Shown here: positions 10,277-22,246 of the stretch, one piece after another
How the letters are laid out: every line of letters starts with the position of its first letter
Numbering within the stretch: position 1 is the first letter of the stretch
Origin: Aphanomyces cochlioides
Taxonomy: Eukaryota > Oomycota > Saprolegniomycetes > Saprolegniales > Verrucalvaceae
Direction: 5' to 3'
Length of the DNA: 64,000 nucleotides
Assembly: GCA_019828595.1 (NCBI GenBank)
Contig: JAHQRK010000005.1
Span: forward strand, 2,914,001-2,978,000
Position numbers and translations under genes: made by a program
The notes under the pieces: model-generated
What the model was told of the DNA's origin: nothing
Database searches by the model: none
Seen by the model: only the letters and a program-made list of their open reading frames with translations

Positions 10277-11983
10277 TCATCTTAGTCGTTCCTCTAGCCG
10301 TCGTAATCTCCTGTCCATGTCGTTCAGCAGTGCCTCCATGCGGTCGAATCGTGTTTCGATCAAAGCTTGCAGCGTGGTCAGCGTAATTTCTTCAGGGCGA
10401 CTCACTTCCTTGTTCTCCGGAGTTGGCATTTCCATCTCGAACGATCGGTACTCAAGTGAGCGTAAATGCTTTGACGATGCAAAGAACCCATGGCGTTGTG
10501 GTTTCTGCATCTCCAGAACACGAACGAGAAGTTTAGCTCGATTGGAAAGCAAATGCAGCCCATGGATTTGTCGAGAGGGCAGGGCGAGTTCATTCACGAT
10601 CTTCAATTCACCACTGTTTGAGGAAAGCAAGACAATTGCAGACACTGTAAGATGGCTCGCCACGGCAATCACACCACTAGCATGACTCTGGTGGACAGAT
10701 AAGAAAATGGACGCCACGAGCGTAACCTACATGGAGAATATCTGGTGTCGCAAACTGTGGCAGAGCTAACGACTGAGTCTTGCACCACCGGCCATGCTCC
10801 GATTGTGTAAACAGAATTGCTGAGGCCGTCGTTGGAGAAGTATTGGAAGGCGCTGTCTGTTGCTGCGTGTCGCTTAATCTCGGAGTGGTCTAACGTAGAT
10901 GTGAGGACATTGATTAGCATCATTGTTGTCACCGACCGTATCAAGCCGTGGAAAGGCAGTTGCTATTACGTCAGCCATGTTTTGATGCAATTCCTACGGA
11001 TGATGAGTGAGTCGAACACAGAGTGTTAACGCACTGGCAGCAAGAGTGACGATGGTTGGAGTTTCTTGACATGTGTCAAATCGATGATGCCCTCAGATTT
11101 AGTCTCCACTGTAGGAACTGCCACAGCAGGACGCAGAGCTGGAATAGGATCAACCACATGAACATTGCGTTCCGTAGAGACAACAAAGCTCGAGTTCGAG
11201 AGGATAGTCAGCCCCACAATGGCTCCAAGTTTAGGCTCGTTCATCGCGTCGACGGATACGTGTGGAACGGTCTCTAAAATGTCATTCGCTTTGGGCCAAG
11301 TCAACGTCGCTACAGAAGATCCACCAGCACTATACGGTGCGTCGGTGAGACCAGAAGATGTCAACTTCAGCATACATGAACAAGGTGTCCCCCTTCGGAT
11401 TCCACGATGCATATTGCTTGGTCGCATTAATGGGATTCGTTTGTTTGACTTCCTGGGTTTTAGCCGACACAGATACCAAGTGCACCTGTGTTGTTGTGTG
11501 AATCTACAAGCCATTGAGCGACTTCCATTTATCAAAAGTCAATCAAACCGCCAAAAGAGGTGTTTGAGGATTCCACGTCAAGCCGCAAACGCGTGACGGC
11601 AAGTCTTGAATAGTCGCGATGGAGAGAATCGTTCGAGGATGATCCAAGCGCCAAACATGGACGCGTTTCAGAGTCGCAGCAGCAAGGTAGGTTGGAAATT
11701 GCTCAGAATACTTGGGCCACCCTATGTATTGTATCGATTCCTGCGCTGCATCATGCTTGCAGTCAAGGGGTGGTGCAATCGGTTGATGGCATTCAAGATC
11801 TCCCATCTCATCGGGACGGCACTCATACACAACGATCTTGTCTTGGAGAGGCAGAGCGATGCAGCTGGCCGATGGGTTGTACGCTACAATTCTGTCTCTT
11901 ATTGGTCTTGTTCATATCGTCGTCGTACCGTCAACCAAGACGTTGCCTAGCGCTGCGCCGAATTCCACGTCGGGCCATGTCAT
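10277..11983 (-). CDS. WD repeat and coiled-coil protein, WDCP-like
   Basis: There are seven exons: 11983-11929, 11883-11549, 11503-11376, 11329-11035, 10993-10937, 10889-10731 and 10687-10277. Six introns of 41-47 nt separate them, and the frame is preserved throughout (479 aa). Blade-like repeats read AYNPSASCIALPLQDKIVVY, VCGLTWNPQTPLLAV and YASWNPKGDTLFIAGGSS. Later blocks resemble the animal WDCP (C2orf44) family in the same order: IIDLTHVKKL, ALPQFATPDILH, SGVIAVASHLTVSAIVLL and SNRAKLLVRVL. The C-terminus is a coiled coil (FDRMEALLNDMDRRLRRLEE). The assignment rests on remembered family similarity, so I give it moderately. An acceptor-like TTTGCAG just upstream leaves room for another 5' exon. 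Confidence 0.65.
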
Positions 11984-13070
11984 CGTTGTCACCTTTTCGG
12001 TTCTGCAAATCCTTATCCGGATATATTTAAAATTTATCCGGATTATGGACTTGAAGCTGAAGTTGAACGTGTGGTGGAAACTCTACGATGAGAAGAGAAA
12101 ACATACGAGTGGGCTCGCGTTCTTCCTTCAACGAGAGAGCGTTCTTATGCAGCTCGCTATAGAAAGACGCACGGACCATGTGCATATTTATGCCTCGACT
12201 TGTGGTGGTTTTGTGCATATGTATGGCCATTCTCAGACAACGAAGGTTGTAGAAAAGACAAAAACTGCATGACACATTTGCCGGAATGCAGACGAGTGTC
12301 GAATTTATAGCATGCGAAGCTTGAAGCTATGGGCAAGAGATGCAAGAGATAGAGAGAGACCGTCGGTGTGTGCGCCTGACTCGTTGAACTCGTTTTGTTT
12401 GGATGGTGACCATCCCTTTGCAGCTGACCATGTGGACAGTTCAACAATTTTATCCGGAATTCCGGATACGGGACTGAAATCGCTAACCGGAATTCAGGAA
12501 CGATCCGGTTGTGTACCATCTGCCAAGCTCAAGAGTGGAAGATGATGTGCAGCAACTGGTTGCATCTTGCGTATTCAACTCATCGAGATCTGCCCAAGAA
12601 GCGTACTGTAAATGACGGCTGAGCTTACCTAGCAACAGAAGCACGAGGTGACCTGTTGGCACGTGCGTGACTCTTGATGTGGAGTTCGATCACCACTGGC
12701 TACGCCTACGTGGCCTGAAAGTTTCAATCGCCGAGGATGAATGACGTGAGTTGAAAACTCGGCTTGGAGAAGCATATTGCATACAAGATCGTCCCGATCG
12801 AGACGAATTCGGTGACGCAAAATCTCACGTCTTGACGGGAAAGTGGACCATGTACATGGTACAACGGCGTGGAAGGGAAAACTCTTGCATCACATACAAT
12901 TGCGTCATGCATCGACACGCGAGACTAGAGATTGAAACTTGTAATCAGTAAATAATATAGCTAACGAGGGTTTCTATTTACTTGGGCACCGCTGGATGGC
13001 AATTCTTTGTCCACAGCGCGCCGACCGCACCACGCCACTCACAAAACGACATCGAGATCTCACACCACGT
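11984..13070. other. Gene-poor intergenic region
   Basis: No gene is supported here. Open frames are short, overlap on both strands and show no motif. Close to the WD40 gene start there are two copies of the palindrome ATCCGGAT (12015-12022 and 12036-12043), separated by an AT-rich spacer. A further imperfect copy lies near 12450. Confidence 0.5.
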
Positions 13071-13463
13071 CTACGAAAACTTCTTTCGGTGGTCTTCATA
13101 CTTGTGTATCCATTGCTCCATCGTGGGGTCTTTGATCAGCGACGACGCATCACCGTCTTCGCCCAACGTGCACGCAACGACTTTTTCATACGTCGCAAGC
13201 TTTTCTTCCAGCGTCTTCGTGTTGCACGTCGAGCTCTTGAAAGCGCAGTCTGTAATTGCGGCGGTCCAATCTTTGTACATGGACTGTTGGAGTTGGTAGT
13301 AGAAAATCCGCGACTCGGGACCCATGTCGAGCTCCGCGACTTGCGTCGCCAAGTTTTGCTGGAAGTTGCAATACTGGAGGTGGTAATTTTGCATGTCTTC
13401 GAGCAGTTGCTGCTCCGTCGGACTGCCGACCAAGAGCTCTCGAACGTCTTGCGCAATTTCCAT
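13071..13463 (-). CDS. Small hypothetical coiled-coil protein
   Basis: This is a single-exon ORF of 130 codons with an ATG start (MEIAQDVRELLVGSPTEQQ) and normal codon use. It is acidic and mostly helical, with stretches such as LLEDMQNYHLQYCNFQQNLA and TLEEKLATYEKVV. There are four cysteines but no recognisable zinc motif, no signal peptide and no membrane segment. The upstream side (13490-13560) is AT-poor and unremarkable. I do not recognise a family and give no function. A further 3' exon is possible, though the stop TAG at 13071 is clean. Confidence 0.55.
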   Translation of the reverse strand: MEIAQDVRELLVGSPTEQQLLEDMQNYHLQYCNFQQNLATQVAELDMGPESRIFYYQLQQSMYKDWTAAITDCAFKSSTCNTKTLEEKLATYEKVVACTLGEDGDASSLIKDPTMEQWIHKYEDHRKKFS

Positions 13464-16250
13464 AGCTTGTGTCCTTGAGTGAAAATATAAAATTGTTGCC
13501 TTCTTTTGGTGTCGTGCAGGTGGCGCGTCTCCTTAAGTGCGTTTATCCCAATCGCGGGTGGGTGAAAAAGTTGGAGTAGCCATCTTTCCTGTTCTGGGTA
13601 AGCGACCGGACGACGACGACGTGCGAGTCACGTCCTGGTCCTTTCGCTCTCTCCATCTCTTCTATCGATCGTCCTCTCTCTCTTAAGCCGTCGTCCTCCC
13701 TCACCATCGTCTCGATCGACTTGATATTCCTCGACCATGTCCCAACGCGGTGTTCGAAGACGAAATTCGACTTGATTTTTGTATACTCGCATCGAGCTCC
13801 GTCCAGCTCATTGAAGAAGCTCGCGTGTCTTCTCGCCTATCGAAACTGATTTTGTGGCGGTCGGGACAATGCATTCATTGCACTCAACTTCGATTCCGTC
13901 AACATTGTTTTAAATCGTCTTCCGAGTCAATTCCATACAAAAAACATCGAAATTTTATTTTCCAGCTTCGACAGTAACACTTCGAACTTCGCAGCAGATA
14001 CTTCCACATGGTGCAAAGTCCGACACGACCGCCATGCCCGTCGGCGTTGGCATTTCTTGCAGAGGCATCACCGACAACGTTGACAACACGATTCTCTGTG
14101 GTTTGTATTAATCTTTGAATCCTTGCATCTCTTTCTCGATGCGAGAGAGAAACGCCCATCAACATCGCCAAGCATCCCTGAGTCCATAAGCTCCGCCACC
14201 ACCTTCGATAATGGATTTAACTTTGAACCAATCCGGGACCAGATTGTTTGTAGGATGTAATTGCCACTCGCAAGCATGACGTCGTCGCGAGTGCATTTTC
14301 AACTTTCTCCGTTGATATCGTGAGGAAGGAAGACGTTCATGTCCTATTTTGGCGCATATCTATGAGCGTGGGATGGCTGTGTATCATCTTTTGGTGTGTC
14401 TTCTTCCTCTTGGAACAGAAGGCTAGATAGCTGCCTCCATTGATTCTCAATATGGAACAGATGCCGCGTGGAACATGCCGTCTGGCCAAACCAACCTTGG
14501 CGCATACGACGACCGAAATGTGTGAGATCCAGTGCATTCGTAAGCGACTGCGTGTGAGTAAGCCTTGGCTGTCGAAAGGAGCACATTCCCCAAGCGAATT
14601 ACATCCGTGAGGTGGTTGCCTGTCCGAGGGATGGTCGCCCATGTCTGTCTCTTTTACCATGAAAAATGTTGAAGCTGGTCCAGTGCCCCATCTGCCGCGA
14701 ATGCTCAGAAGGTATCGCCACAGCTGGCCCCATGCCTTTTCAAGCCTTCGTTGACAATTAGACTTGGTATTTGTATGCAAGCGCCACGTTGCATGCAGCT
14801 GCTGAATCTGGTCAATTGCTACCGCATGGCATGCCGCCAACGCAAGACTTCAGTCGTCGAGTGGTGCAGCATGGCGGCCGACTTTTAGCGCGTTGATTCG
14901 CCAGAAGGACTATATCACCCGCAGTGGGATGCTCGCCACGCGTTCTTTGCTGCCGAGGTCCGAGTTTGGTGGGCAAAATCGGACGGGTGCAACGACGACG
15001 AGGGGAACGAGGGGCGCAGGATTTTTTTTCAGTGTCGACCTGTATATCGCTTTCAGGAGCTACTCTTTCGTGTCTGTCGCCAGGTGGCAGCCTCGAATCG
15101 ATGGTTCCTGTGGCTCGACCCCCTCGCTCACGCACACTTTTCGGGGGGACGAGCGTCTTGCATACATGTCGAATCGGCTCGATCACACCAGCCGACCCCG
15201 TCCACGATGGGTGCATTTCGCCTCGCGGCTGGCATTCCAGGAACGCCGACTGACGGGATGGCGGGCTGCCTGGCTGATCGGCATAGGCTTTTGCTTTCAA
15301 GAGACCGTCGGCGCGCCAAAGCTGGTCAAGTTGGCTCCATCAACAATTTCGACGTCTTCAAGCTGATCGCACGTTGCACGTCGCCTTGCATGGAGCAGGC
15401 TGTGATGCAGACCGATATCTGTCTCGCTCACTATATCAAGCAGCTGCATTGCCGAGCAGGATCCAGTGAGTCGGTGGACCTCCAATGCATCACATGTTGA
15501 GCTGTTGCCGCCGTCGAGACGTCGCATCCGGATCCATCGGTCGACCGAACGATCTTGGCGTGAAACGTTGTGTATCTTGTCGAGCGTGCCTCGCATACAG
15601 TATCGTCTTGGACGTAGCTTACGTGTTCGCCAGCGTTGGCTCACGCTTGTGCATACCGTAGGCGCCGTCGCACGAAATGGCATGCGCACTGACGCATTCA
15701 CTGACGAACGCTCTAGTTGTTCCACGTCAAGTCCGATTGTTGAATCGCGCACTCTATCGACAACTTGCGTGTCGTCTTGGCAGACCGATTTTCCTTGACC
15801 ATGGTCATGACCATGCCACTCTTCTCGCGGCAACTTCCGTCGTGTGGGATCACGGTCATGACACGAGTCGTAATGGACGCACATAAGTTCTTCCCATCAT
15901 GGATAATCCTGGAATTGCGAGAGGATGGCAGCACACGTGACGAGAACGCCTACGCACTGGCGCCATCCGCGGTCTCTCTCACCCATTCCAGTGTGTATGA
16001 TGAGTACAAGTACTTGGAAACAAACCACAGAGGAGAAAGGAATCTCGAGATGCGGAGCCGACACGACGCACACATTGACCGCACGCCAGGGTGGGACTGC
16101 CTCCAAACCTTCCCTCGGCCGTCCTTGGCATCCATGCATGGTCGTGCAATCAGTTCGAACTTGAGCGGCGAGCACTCCTAAAAATAAACATGGTGGGCAC
16201 TCCGTCGGGGTTTCATCTCACTGACAAGTGTGCTCGATTGACTCGGACGG
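13464..16250. other. Gene-poor region with unassigned ORFs
   Basis: This stretch of about 2.8 kb has no gene I can support. A pyrimidine-rich tract of CTCTCT repeats at about 13640-13690 precedes an ATG at 13738, which looks like a promoter/5' UTR, but the reading frame closes after 12 codons and I found no convincing splice. Long overlapping frames occur at 14337-14840 and 15297-15884 (minus) and 14893-15366 (plus). Their predicted proteins are compositionally odd and without motifs. It may be a degenerate gene or repeat. Confidence 0.4.
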
Positions 16251-17938
16251 ATGGAACTGCCGTTGCTTCGACAACTACCTGGCCATCGCAAGCACCGCAT
16301 CAGTCAAGTGCCCAAGCCGACTGATGGACGACCCGCGCCGCCGCCTCCTGTCGCGGATCCAGTCGTCGTGAATGACAAGACCAAAGCCATGGTTGTCGCC
16401 GACGCCATCAAGCACCAAGCCCATCAATCTGAAAAGCAACTCGCCATGCCTCGCGGCCCTGAATTCGTCGCGCCAGTCAAAGAACCACCACCGCAACGAG
16501 GCTTTGACCACCATGCGTCATCGAGTCGACTTCGTTCCAGCAGCAGCCGCAATTCGTCAAGAAGGCGGTCGTCGTCCACGTCGACGTCAATTCAAGCGGA
16601 AAGAACACCGCAAGAAGTTCTCGCGTGCAAGGAGTCGGCGTGCGAGCTCACGCCGTTTGAAGTGTCCGAGATTGTTGCGTTCCCACTCGTGTACTACATT
16701 GCGACTGCCGACGTCAAGCTGCGCAATGGCGTCTCCAACCAAGGGTACATCCATCTTCTCCATCACCATGACTGTAATCCCCAACTTGCAGATTTGACGA
16801 CGACAAGGGCGACTATATTGTCAATGTCCACGACCATATTGCCTACCGGTACGACGTCGTCGGCCATCTCGGCCGAGGTTCCTTTGGCCAAGTGATCAAA
16901 TGCTACGACATGGCGACGCGGCAAATGGTCGCCGTGAAGATCGTCCGCAACAAGCAAAAGTTCCAAGAGCAGTCGATCGTCGAGGCCGAGCTGTTGAAGC
17001 ATTTAAACACAGCGGAGGGCGACGCGTCCAGCAACGTCGTCGCAATGCTCGAGACGTTCACGTTTCGGAATCACCTCGTGCTCGTCTTTGAACTCTTGAG
17101 CATCAACTTGTACGAGTACTTGAAGCTCGAGCAATTCCGCGGCCTTCCGATCCCGCTGCTCAAGAAGATCGCGACGGATATACTCCAATGCCTCGTGTTC
17201 CTCGGCACACACGGCGTCGTCCACTGTGACCTCAAGCCCGAGAATATTCTCCTGCGGAAACCGCGGTCGAGTCAAATCTGCATCGTCGACTTTGGCTCGT
17301 CGTGCATGCACAACAAGACGTTCTTCACGTATATCCAATCGCGATTCTACCGCGCGCCGGAAGTTATCCTTGGATTGCCATACGGCTCGCCCATCGATAT
17401 GTGGAGCTTTGGTTGCATTGTGGGCGAACTCTTCACGGGCTATCCTGTCTTTCCAGGAGAGAACGAAGCCGAGCAACTGGCTTGCATCATGGAAGTGTTC
17501 AATGTTCCCCCCAAGCATATGATTGACACGTGCAAACGGCGGAAACATTTCTTTGATGAGCTCGGCACGCCGATCGCGACAACAAATACACGAGGACGTC
17601 GTCGTCGCCCCGCTTCTCGTGAACTCAAAGCATTAATCAAATGCCAAGACGCCAAGTTGGTGGATTTGCTCTCGAAGTGCTTTCGGTGGGATCCTGCAAC
17701 GCGCTTGACACCCCGTGAAGCCATGGAGCATGACTGGCTTGCTTACGAGAAGAACAAACCCTTGGCTGGAGCTCCAGACGTGCCGAGTAAACCACCGACA
17801 GAGAAGACTGCGCCGGGGTCGTCGTCGTTTCGGTCGAGTCTCACAACATTTCTGCGCAAGCCAGTGCCTCCGCCCGCCCAGGAGAACGATGATGGCGGCC
17901 GCGACGAGCTGAGTGCGATACTTCCCAAGCTATCGTAG
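16251..17938 (+). CDS. DYRK-family dual-specificity protein kinase
   Basis: There are two exons, 16251-16744 and 16792-17938, with a 47 nt intron (546 aa). The N-terminal 110 residues are basic, proline/serine-rich and disordered. A DYRK-homology box follows (CELTPFEVSEIVAFPLVYYI) and then GFDDDKGDYIVNVHDHIAYR just before the kinase. Kinase motifs are GRGSFGQV, VAVKIVRNKQKF, HCDLKPENILL, DFG and the activation loop YIQSRFYRAPEVILG. That loop has the tyrosine pair that DYRKs autophosphorylate. A CMGC insert follows, and the last 70 residues are proline-rich. DYRKs phosphorylate Ser/Thr in growth and stress control. An alternative ATG at 16190 is in another frame and would need an extra intron, so I prefer 16251. 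Confidence 0.9.
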
Positions 17939-17987
17939 ACCCTATTTAATGCACCTTTGTCGAGGAATCTCTTGCATGTTGTCGACT

Positions 17988-19090
17988 TTAAAATGTGGGC
18001 CGCCAGAAATGCACCGACTTGTCAAAACTGCTCGAAGCGACCCATGTGTCATTGTCAAGCCATGCAAACCCTCGCACATAGTCTTGGTGCATGTTGTACG
18101 TCGATCTACAAGGACGAAACATTGGAAACAGAGCTGGGAAGAGATGCGTACAGTGGTAAACCTGGTGTCTCGGACGATTTGTACAAATGCACGGTTGAAT
18201 CATCGCCACAACTCGCCAATGTGCTCCCTGTCGAGTCATATTCAACTCGATAAACGCATCCTTCATGGTGATTGTCCTACAATGTCGGGTGAGCGGACTC
18301 TGCGAACGCGAATGGGTCGCGTACGAGCGTAAACAGTGGCGTGGCTGGAGCTCGCACGTCGAATTTAACAATTGAGCCGTCTTCAAGTCCTGCTGTGATG
18401 ATATGATCGTTTTTGGGATGCCAAGCCAGCGAAAGAGCAGCGTATGACGTGTACAACAGAGACGGCTGGGCATCTCGCTGCCGAGTATCCCACAAATGAA
18501 CTAGGAGACGTGAGGAGTGCAATATATGCAAGCTTACTCGTTCGATCTTGTGAGGCAGATGCAAGCACATCACATGCGTGAGGACTCCACCGAACAGCCC
18601 AGACTTTCTCCGTGTGTCCTTTTAATGGCTCAATAAGCGCCATCGTGTCCAAATGCCACAACTTGACAGTCAAGTCCCAGCTACCACTGGCCAATGTGGA
18701 AGTACCGACGTGGACGCTTGAAATGAGATCGTCGTGTCCACACGATTTTGTCGGAAGGACTTGGCGCCATTTCATCAAGCTGCAGTCAAATGTGAGAAAG
18801 TAGAGATCGCCATCATCTCCACCAGCAATAAGAAGCTGTGATCTCTCGTCCCACGTCAATGTACCAGCCGTTGTTGGGATACGAATGGCATGGAGATGAT
18901 CAATGTGTCCAGTGGCAGGATCAAACGCGAGAAGTCGCACAGAGCTGCACCAGTCATTTCCTTCAAGGCTTGAGGTCGTAATAGCAACATATTCTTGTTG
19001 AGCATCTAGAAGCGGCATATGGACTTGGACTAACGCATCAACTTGCTCTTCCAAGCTGCACCAAGTGTACACAGCTTCATCGCTTGCCAT
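17988..19090 (-). CDS. WD40 protein, WDR77/MEP50-like (methylosome subunit)
   Basis: There are four exons: 19090-18538, 18500-18325, 18276-18152 and 18105-17988. The introns are 37, 48 and 46 nt and the product is 323 aa. The start is MASDEAVYTW; the frame extends a few codons upstream without an ATG. Repeats include LLIAGGDDGDLYFLTFD, TLASGSWDLTVKLWHL, VLASASQDRTIHLWDTR, LSLAWHPKNDHIITAG, TLASCGDDSTVHLYK and a final HQDYVRGFAWLD..SSFDKSVHFW. The order and spacing match the animal MEP50/WDR77 protein, including the early SLEG segment and the late HRDFVRD-like block. MEP50 is the WD40 partner of the arginine methyltransferase PRMT5. Other seven-blade proteins of this length (for example PEX7) fit less well. 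Confidence 0.65.
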
Positions 19091-19333
19091 GTTGGTGGTC
19101 GAATTCAAAGTAAGCTTGTCATATTATAATATACAGGTTTATCCGTTGGAGTCTGTTGATTTATCCGTACATCAGGGCAAAATTTCCTAATGATAGGAAC
19201 AGTTGGGAAACTTTCAAGTAAAATTAGGAAATATCCCCGATTGGATTTTCTAGACGGGGATAGACCTCTTAAATTTTATAGGATCTCTGAGGAATTTGTG
19301 GGAATTGATATCCATCTGAAAGACACGTCAAGC

Positions 19334-19684
19334 ATGGCCTCAGGAAATCCAAGCGGGTTTGCCGCGCGATCGCGCGTCCCAATCCCAGAACCAGAATGGT
19401 GTCTGCCATATCCAGTCGACAAGATTTGCGGGGAAAATGTTGGCATCGCTGTCGGGTTTGCAGTCTTTCTCATTTGCTTTATGCTTGTCCCGGCGATCAT
19501 AGCAAAGTTGAAAAAACACGATGACGAGAGTGAGCCGAAAGTCCAAGTCAACGCTCCGGTCGTCTCGACGAAAGCCAAGACGGTCCAACCCCCTCAAGAA
19601 AAAGCCGCTGCCGACGACGACAACGATGCGGAAAAGACTGCAAAGAAAAAGGAGGTCAAGAAGGAAGATAAGAAGACAAAGTAA
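19334..19684 (+). CDS. Small single-pass membrane protein with charged tail
   Basis: The ORF encodes 116 aa from the ATG at 19334 (MASGNPSGFAARSR). A short N-terminal part with two cysteines (WCLPYPVDKICGENVG) leads into one hydrophobic helix at about residues 39-57 (VGFAVFLICFMLVPAIIAKL). A highly charged Lys/Asp/Glu tail follows and ends KKEDKKTK. It has no cleavable signal, so a type III or anchored topology is likely. The family is unknown. The stop is 17 bp from the convergent MED6 stop, so the two 3' UTRs must overlap. Confidence 0.6.
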   Translation: MASGNPSGFAARSRVPIPEPEWCLPYPVDKICGENVGIAVGFAVFLICFMLVPAIIAKLKKHDDESEPKVQVNAPVVSTKAKTVQPPQEKAAADDDNDAEKTAKKKEVKKEDKKTK

Positions 19685-19701
19685 ACAAAATGCGTGTGTG
19701 G

Positions 19702-20541
19702 TTATTGAAGTTTTTGTCGCTTTGTGGCTGGTCCTTCTGCTTCTGTTCCAGAGGCTTCTGTGGTGACGCCATTGCTTTCCAGTACGTCTGGCGCGTACTA
19801 CGTGCGTGCGTGAGTGCAAAGCAAAGGGATGATGGAGAAGTACCTTCTTAACCAGACCAAACAGGATACTGTCGACGTGAGCACTGTTTTGTCTGATCTT
19901 CTCTTCCTTTTCTTGCTTTCGCTTGAGCTTGACTGCCAGTTCTACATGAAAACACCCGTAAGAAGAGGTCACATCCTCGACGTACGTTCGGAAGGAATGA
20001 TTGGGACGGGCTTTTCTTCAGTGCTGAAGTCCCACGAATACCCTTCAGTAGGACTGAAACGGACGCCCGCGCTCAATGCTTTGAAGGCTTTGTTGATGCG
20101 GTAGCTGCATTTTTTCTGCATGAAAGGCACACCCGTCAGGTAACAGAAGTGATGCACTCGACATACCAGACGAGACGTGAGGAGCGTATATGTATTCGGT
20201 GCTTGATAAATCGTTTGGTCTAATACATAGTAGATCGCCATAACAGACGCGGTTCGAGGTCCCGTTCGGTTCTTTTTGTGGATCACAAAGAGATTCTGTG
20301 GCAACTGCTTGGCTTCGTTGGGTTGCAATTCGTATTCAATGCCCGTCATACTGACCAAATGTTCGAGCGGTCGTCGTTGCATCTTGAGAATTTCATTGTT
20401 GCAGCTCTTATCGTACCAAGGAGAGCCCGCAAAGTAGTAGAGTACCGTCTGGTGGTTCAGTTCAAACTGCCCAAGCCATACATTATCCCGATACGACGCG
20501 TAGTAGTCGTCCACATGCGCAGGTTGGCGCGGTACTTCCAT
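19702..20541 (-). CDS. MED6: Mediator complex subunit 6
   Basis: There are four exons: 20541-20167, 20115-19986, 19941-19844 and 19797-19702. The introns are 51, 44 and 46 nt and the product is 232 aa. The first exon carries the MED6 signature: WLGQFELNHQTVLYYFAGSP, SPWYDKSCNNEILKMQ, GIEYELQ, LFVIHKKNR and YYVLDQTIYQAP. After the third splice the protein ends in a low-complexity tail (EASGTEAEGPATKRQKLQ). MED6 belongs to the head module of Mediator, which links activators to RNA polymerase II. The last intron matters: without it the frame would run on far into the oppositely oriented neighbour. The start is the ATG at 20541. Confidence 0.9.
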
Positions 20542-20776
20542 GTCTTGATGCAAATTTGAAAATGAACCAAATTCGGTCTTAACTGGGTCAACTTGTTAAG
20601 TACGAGAATATTATCTTCATTAAAATAAATAAATATATCGTACTTATTAGAATTTCATAGAACTTGGAGACATCCCATCTCGCCGCTCACCACACACGAG
20701 AGATCTTGTCATGGAAGCCACTCGCCAAGGTACGCGGAAATGCCTTGAGATATAAGCTTAAGTCGATTGGGTATAG

Positions 20777-22246
20777 ATGAGCGACCAAGACGCAATAGCC
20801 AGGATGAGACAGTATTGACGCCGCGCAACAATGGAGGACATCGAAGCATTCATGATCGATTGGGCGGCCGTGAGAGACTGGATGTGAATACGAGCTCCCC
20901 ACGCAAGCGCACGAACGCGCACGACGACGATAATCCATCCAAGAGGCGTCGACTTTCATCCAATGTAGGTGTATCGCTCCGCGGGCTATTTCTGAGAGGT
21001 GTTGTAGAGCGTGAAGCCTGCTGAAGCAGATCCCAAGTTACTTCAACGCAGTCGACGAATGTTTGGCGCGCTCATGGGTCATTTGGGCCGCGCGCAGCAG
21101 CAATTGGCAAAAGATATCGACCTGTTACAAAAACAAGATCGCCTTTTGAGTGCTGCTGAAGCTAAGGAGAAAGAACACAGTAAACGTGTTCAGACGCTCG
21201 CTCAGCAACGAGCGACACGACGGAAACTAGAGTCACAAATTGCAGGTACGAAAAGAGAGGCAGAAGAGAAGATTGTACAGCTTGAGCGCAAGCACGCATT
21301 GATGATGAATCATGAGCGACATCAGGCGCGTTTCCTGCAAACTGTGTCCCCAATTCCAATCTTTTACCTTCCCGCTCGGCACACAAAAGAGACGCAAGCA
21401 CTTGTTGATGCGTCAATGGAGGCAATCGAGGAGAAGATCCAAGCTCAGCGTCGCGATATTGATGTCAAGAAACGTGAGATCGAGCAAGATTCCAAACGTC
21501 GACTCGAATCACTTGAAGCAGAGCTCGCTGAGCTTTTGAAGGACAAGGAAGTGGCTCAAGACGACAAAGAGGATGCAGACGAACCGAAGACGCGCACAAA
21601 CAATGACGCAGAGGATGATTCCAAGGGATCTGTCAAAGATAACGATAGGAGTGACACCGCCTCGGATGAGAGAACCCACCAGCGAAATGATGACGATGAA
21701 CCCATGGATAAAGTTGACAGTACAGACGCGATTTCTGCTGAAGATGCTCCATCCCTGGAAAAGAAGGCAGTGTCGTCTCCAGTCAAGAAGGCGTCATCCC
21801 CGTCGAAAGCACCATCATCACCTTCAAAGGCAGCCGCTACGACATCGGCACATGCAGAAGACGAACCGTCCGTAAAGACAGAGGTGAAATCCCCCACGAA
21901 AGCAGCATCCAAGTCTCCAACCAAAGGTGCATCCAAGTCGCCCACAAAGGCTCCAGCCAAGTCACCAAGGAAAGGAGCGTCCAAAGCAGTTGTAGCTGAG
22001 TCGTTGGTGAAGGAAGTAGACAATGCTGCCGTCAAAACAGAGGTTGAGCCAGGAGCACCAACAATACAAGCAGAAGCTCTGAAAGACGAAGGCGGTGAGG
22101 AGGAGACGAAGACTGAAACACCGTCGATCATTCCAAGCAAGCTCAAAGTCGTCGAGCTCAAGAAGCTATTGAAAGAGCGAGGGTTGGACACGAAGGGCCT
22201 CAAGGACGACCTCGTCAAGCGTCTCGAGGAAGCCTTGAGGGCATAA
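20777..22246 (+). CDS. Pinin-like splicing-associated protein with C-terminal SAP domain
   Basis: There are three exons: 20777-20811, 20847-20964 and 21008-22246 (introns 35 and 43 nt), giving 463 aa. The conserved pinin core starts at RRMFGALMGHLGRAQQQLAK. A long coiled coil follows (RATRRKLESQIAGTKREAEE), then the family block ending FYLPARHTKETQALV. The middle is acidic and then carries repeated SPTK/SPRK motifs (SKSPTKGASKSPTKAPAKSP). The C-terminus is a SAP domain (LKVVELKKLLKERGLDTKGL). Pinin works in exon-junction and mRNA processing complexes. Exon 1 is short, and its 35 nt intron is the least certain part because exon 2 has no in-frame ATG of its own. Confidence 0.8.

Noticed and set aside
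14337..15884. Several frames of 140-195 codons on both strands
   Set aside because: They overlap each other, lack recognisable motifs or good splice partners, and have odd composition. They are recorded as unresolved, not as genes.
19340..19972. Minus-strand frame continuing MED6 far into the convergent membrane-protein gene
   Set aside because: A 46 nt intron ends the third exon at 19844, and the spliced frame stops at 19702; the read-through is artificial.
20767..21024. Pinin-like gene starting at the TTG near 20767
   Set aside because: That frame has no ATG. An ATG at 20777 in another frame joins it through a 35 nt intron, which is the better model.
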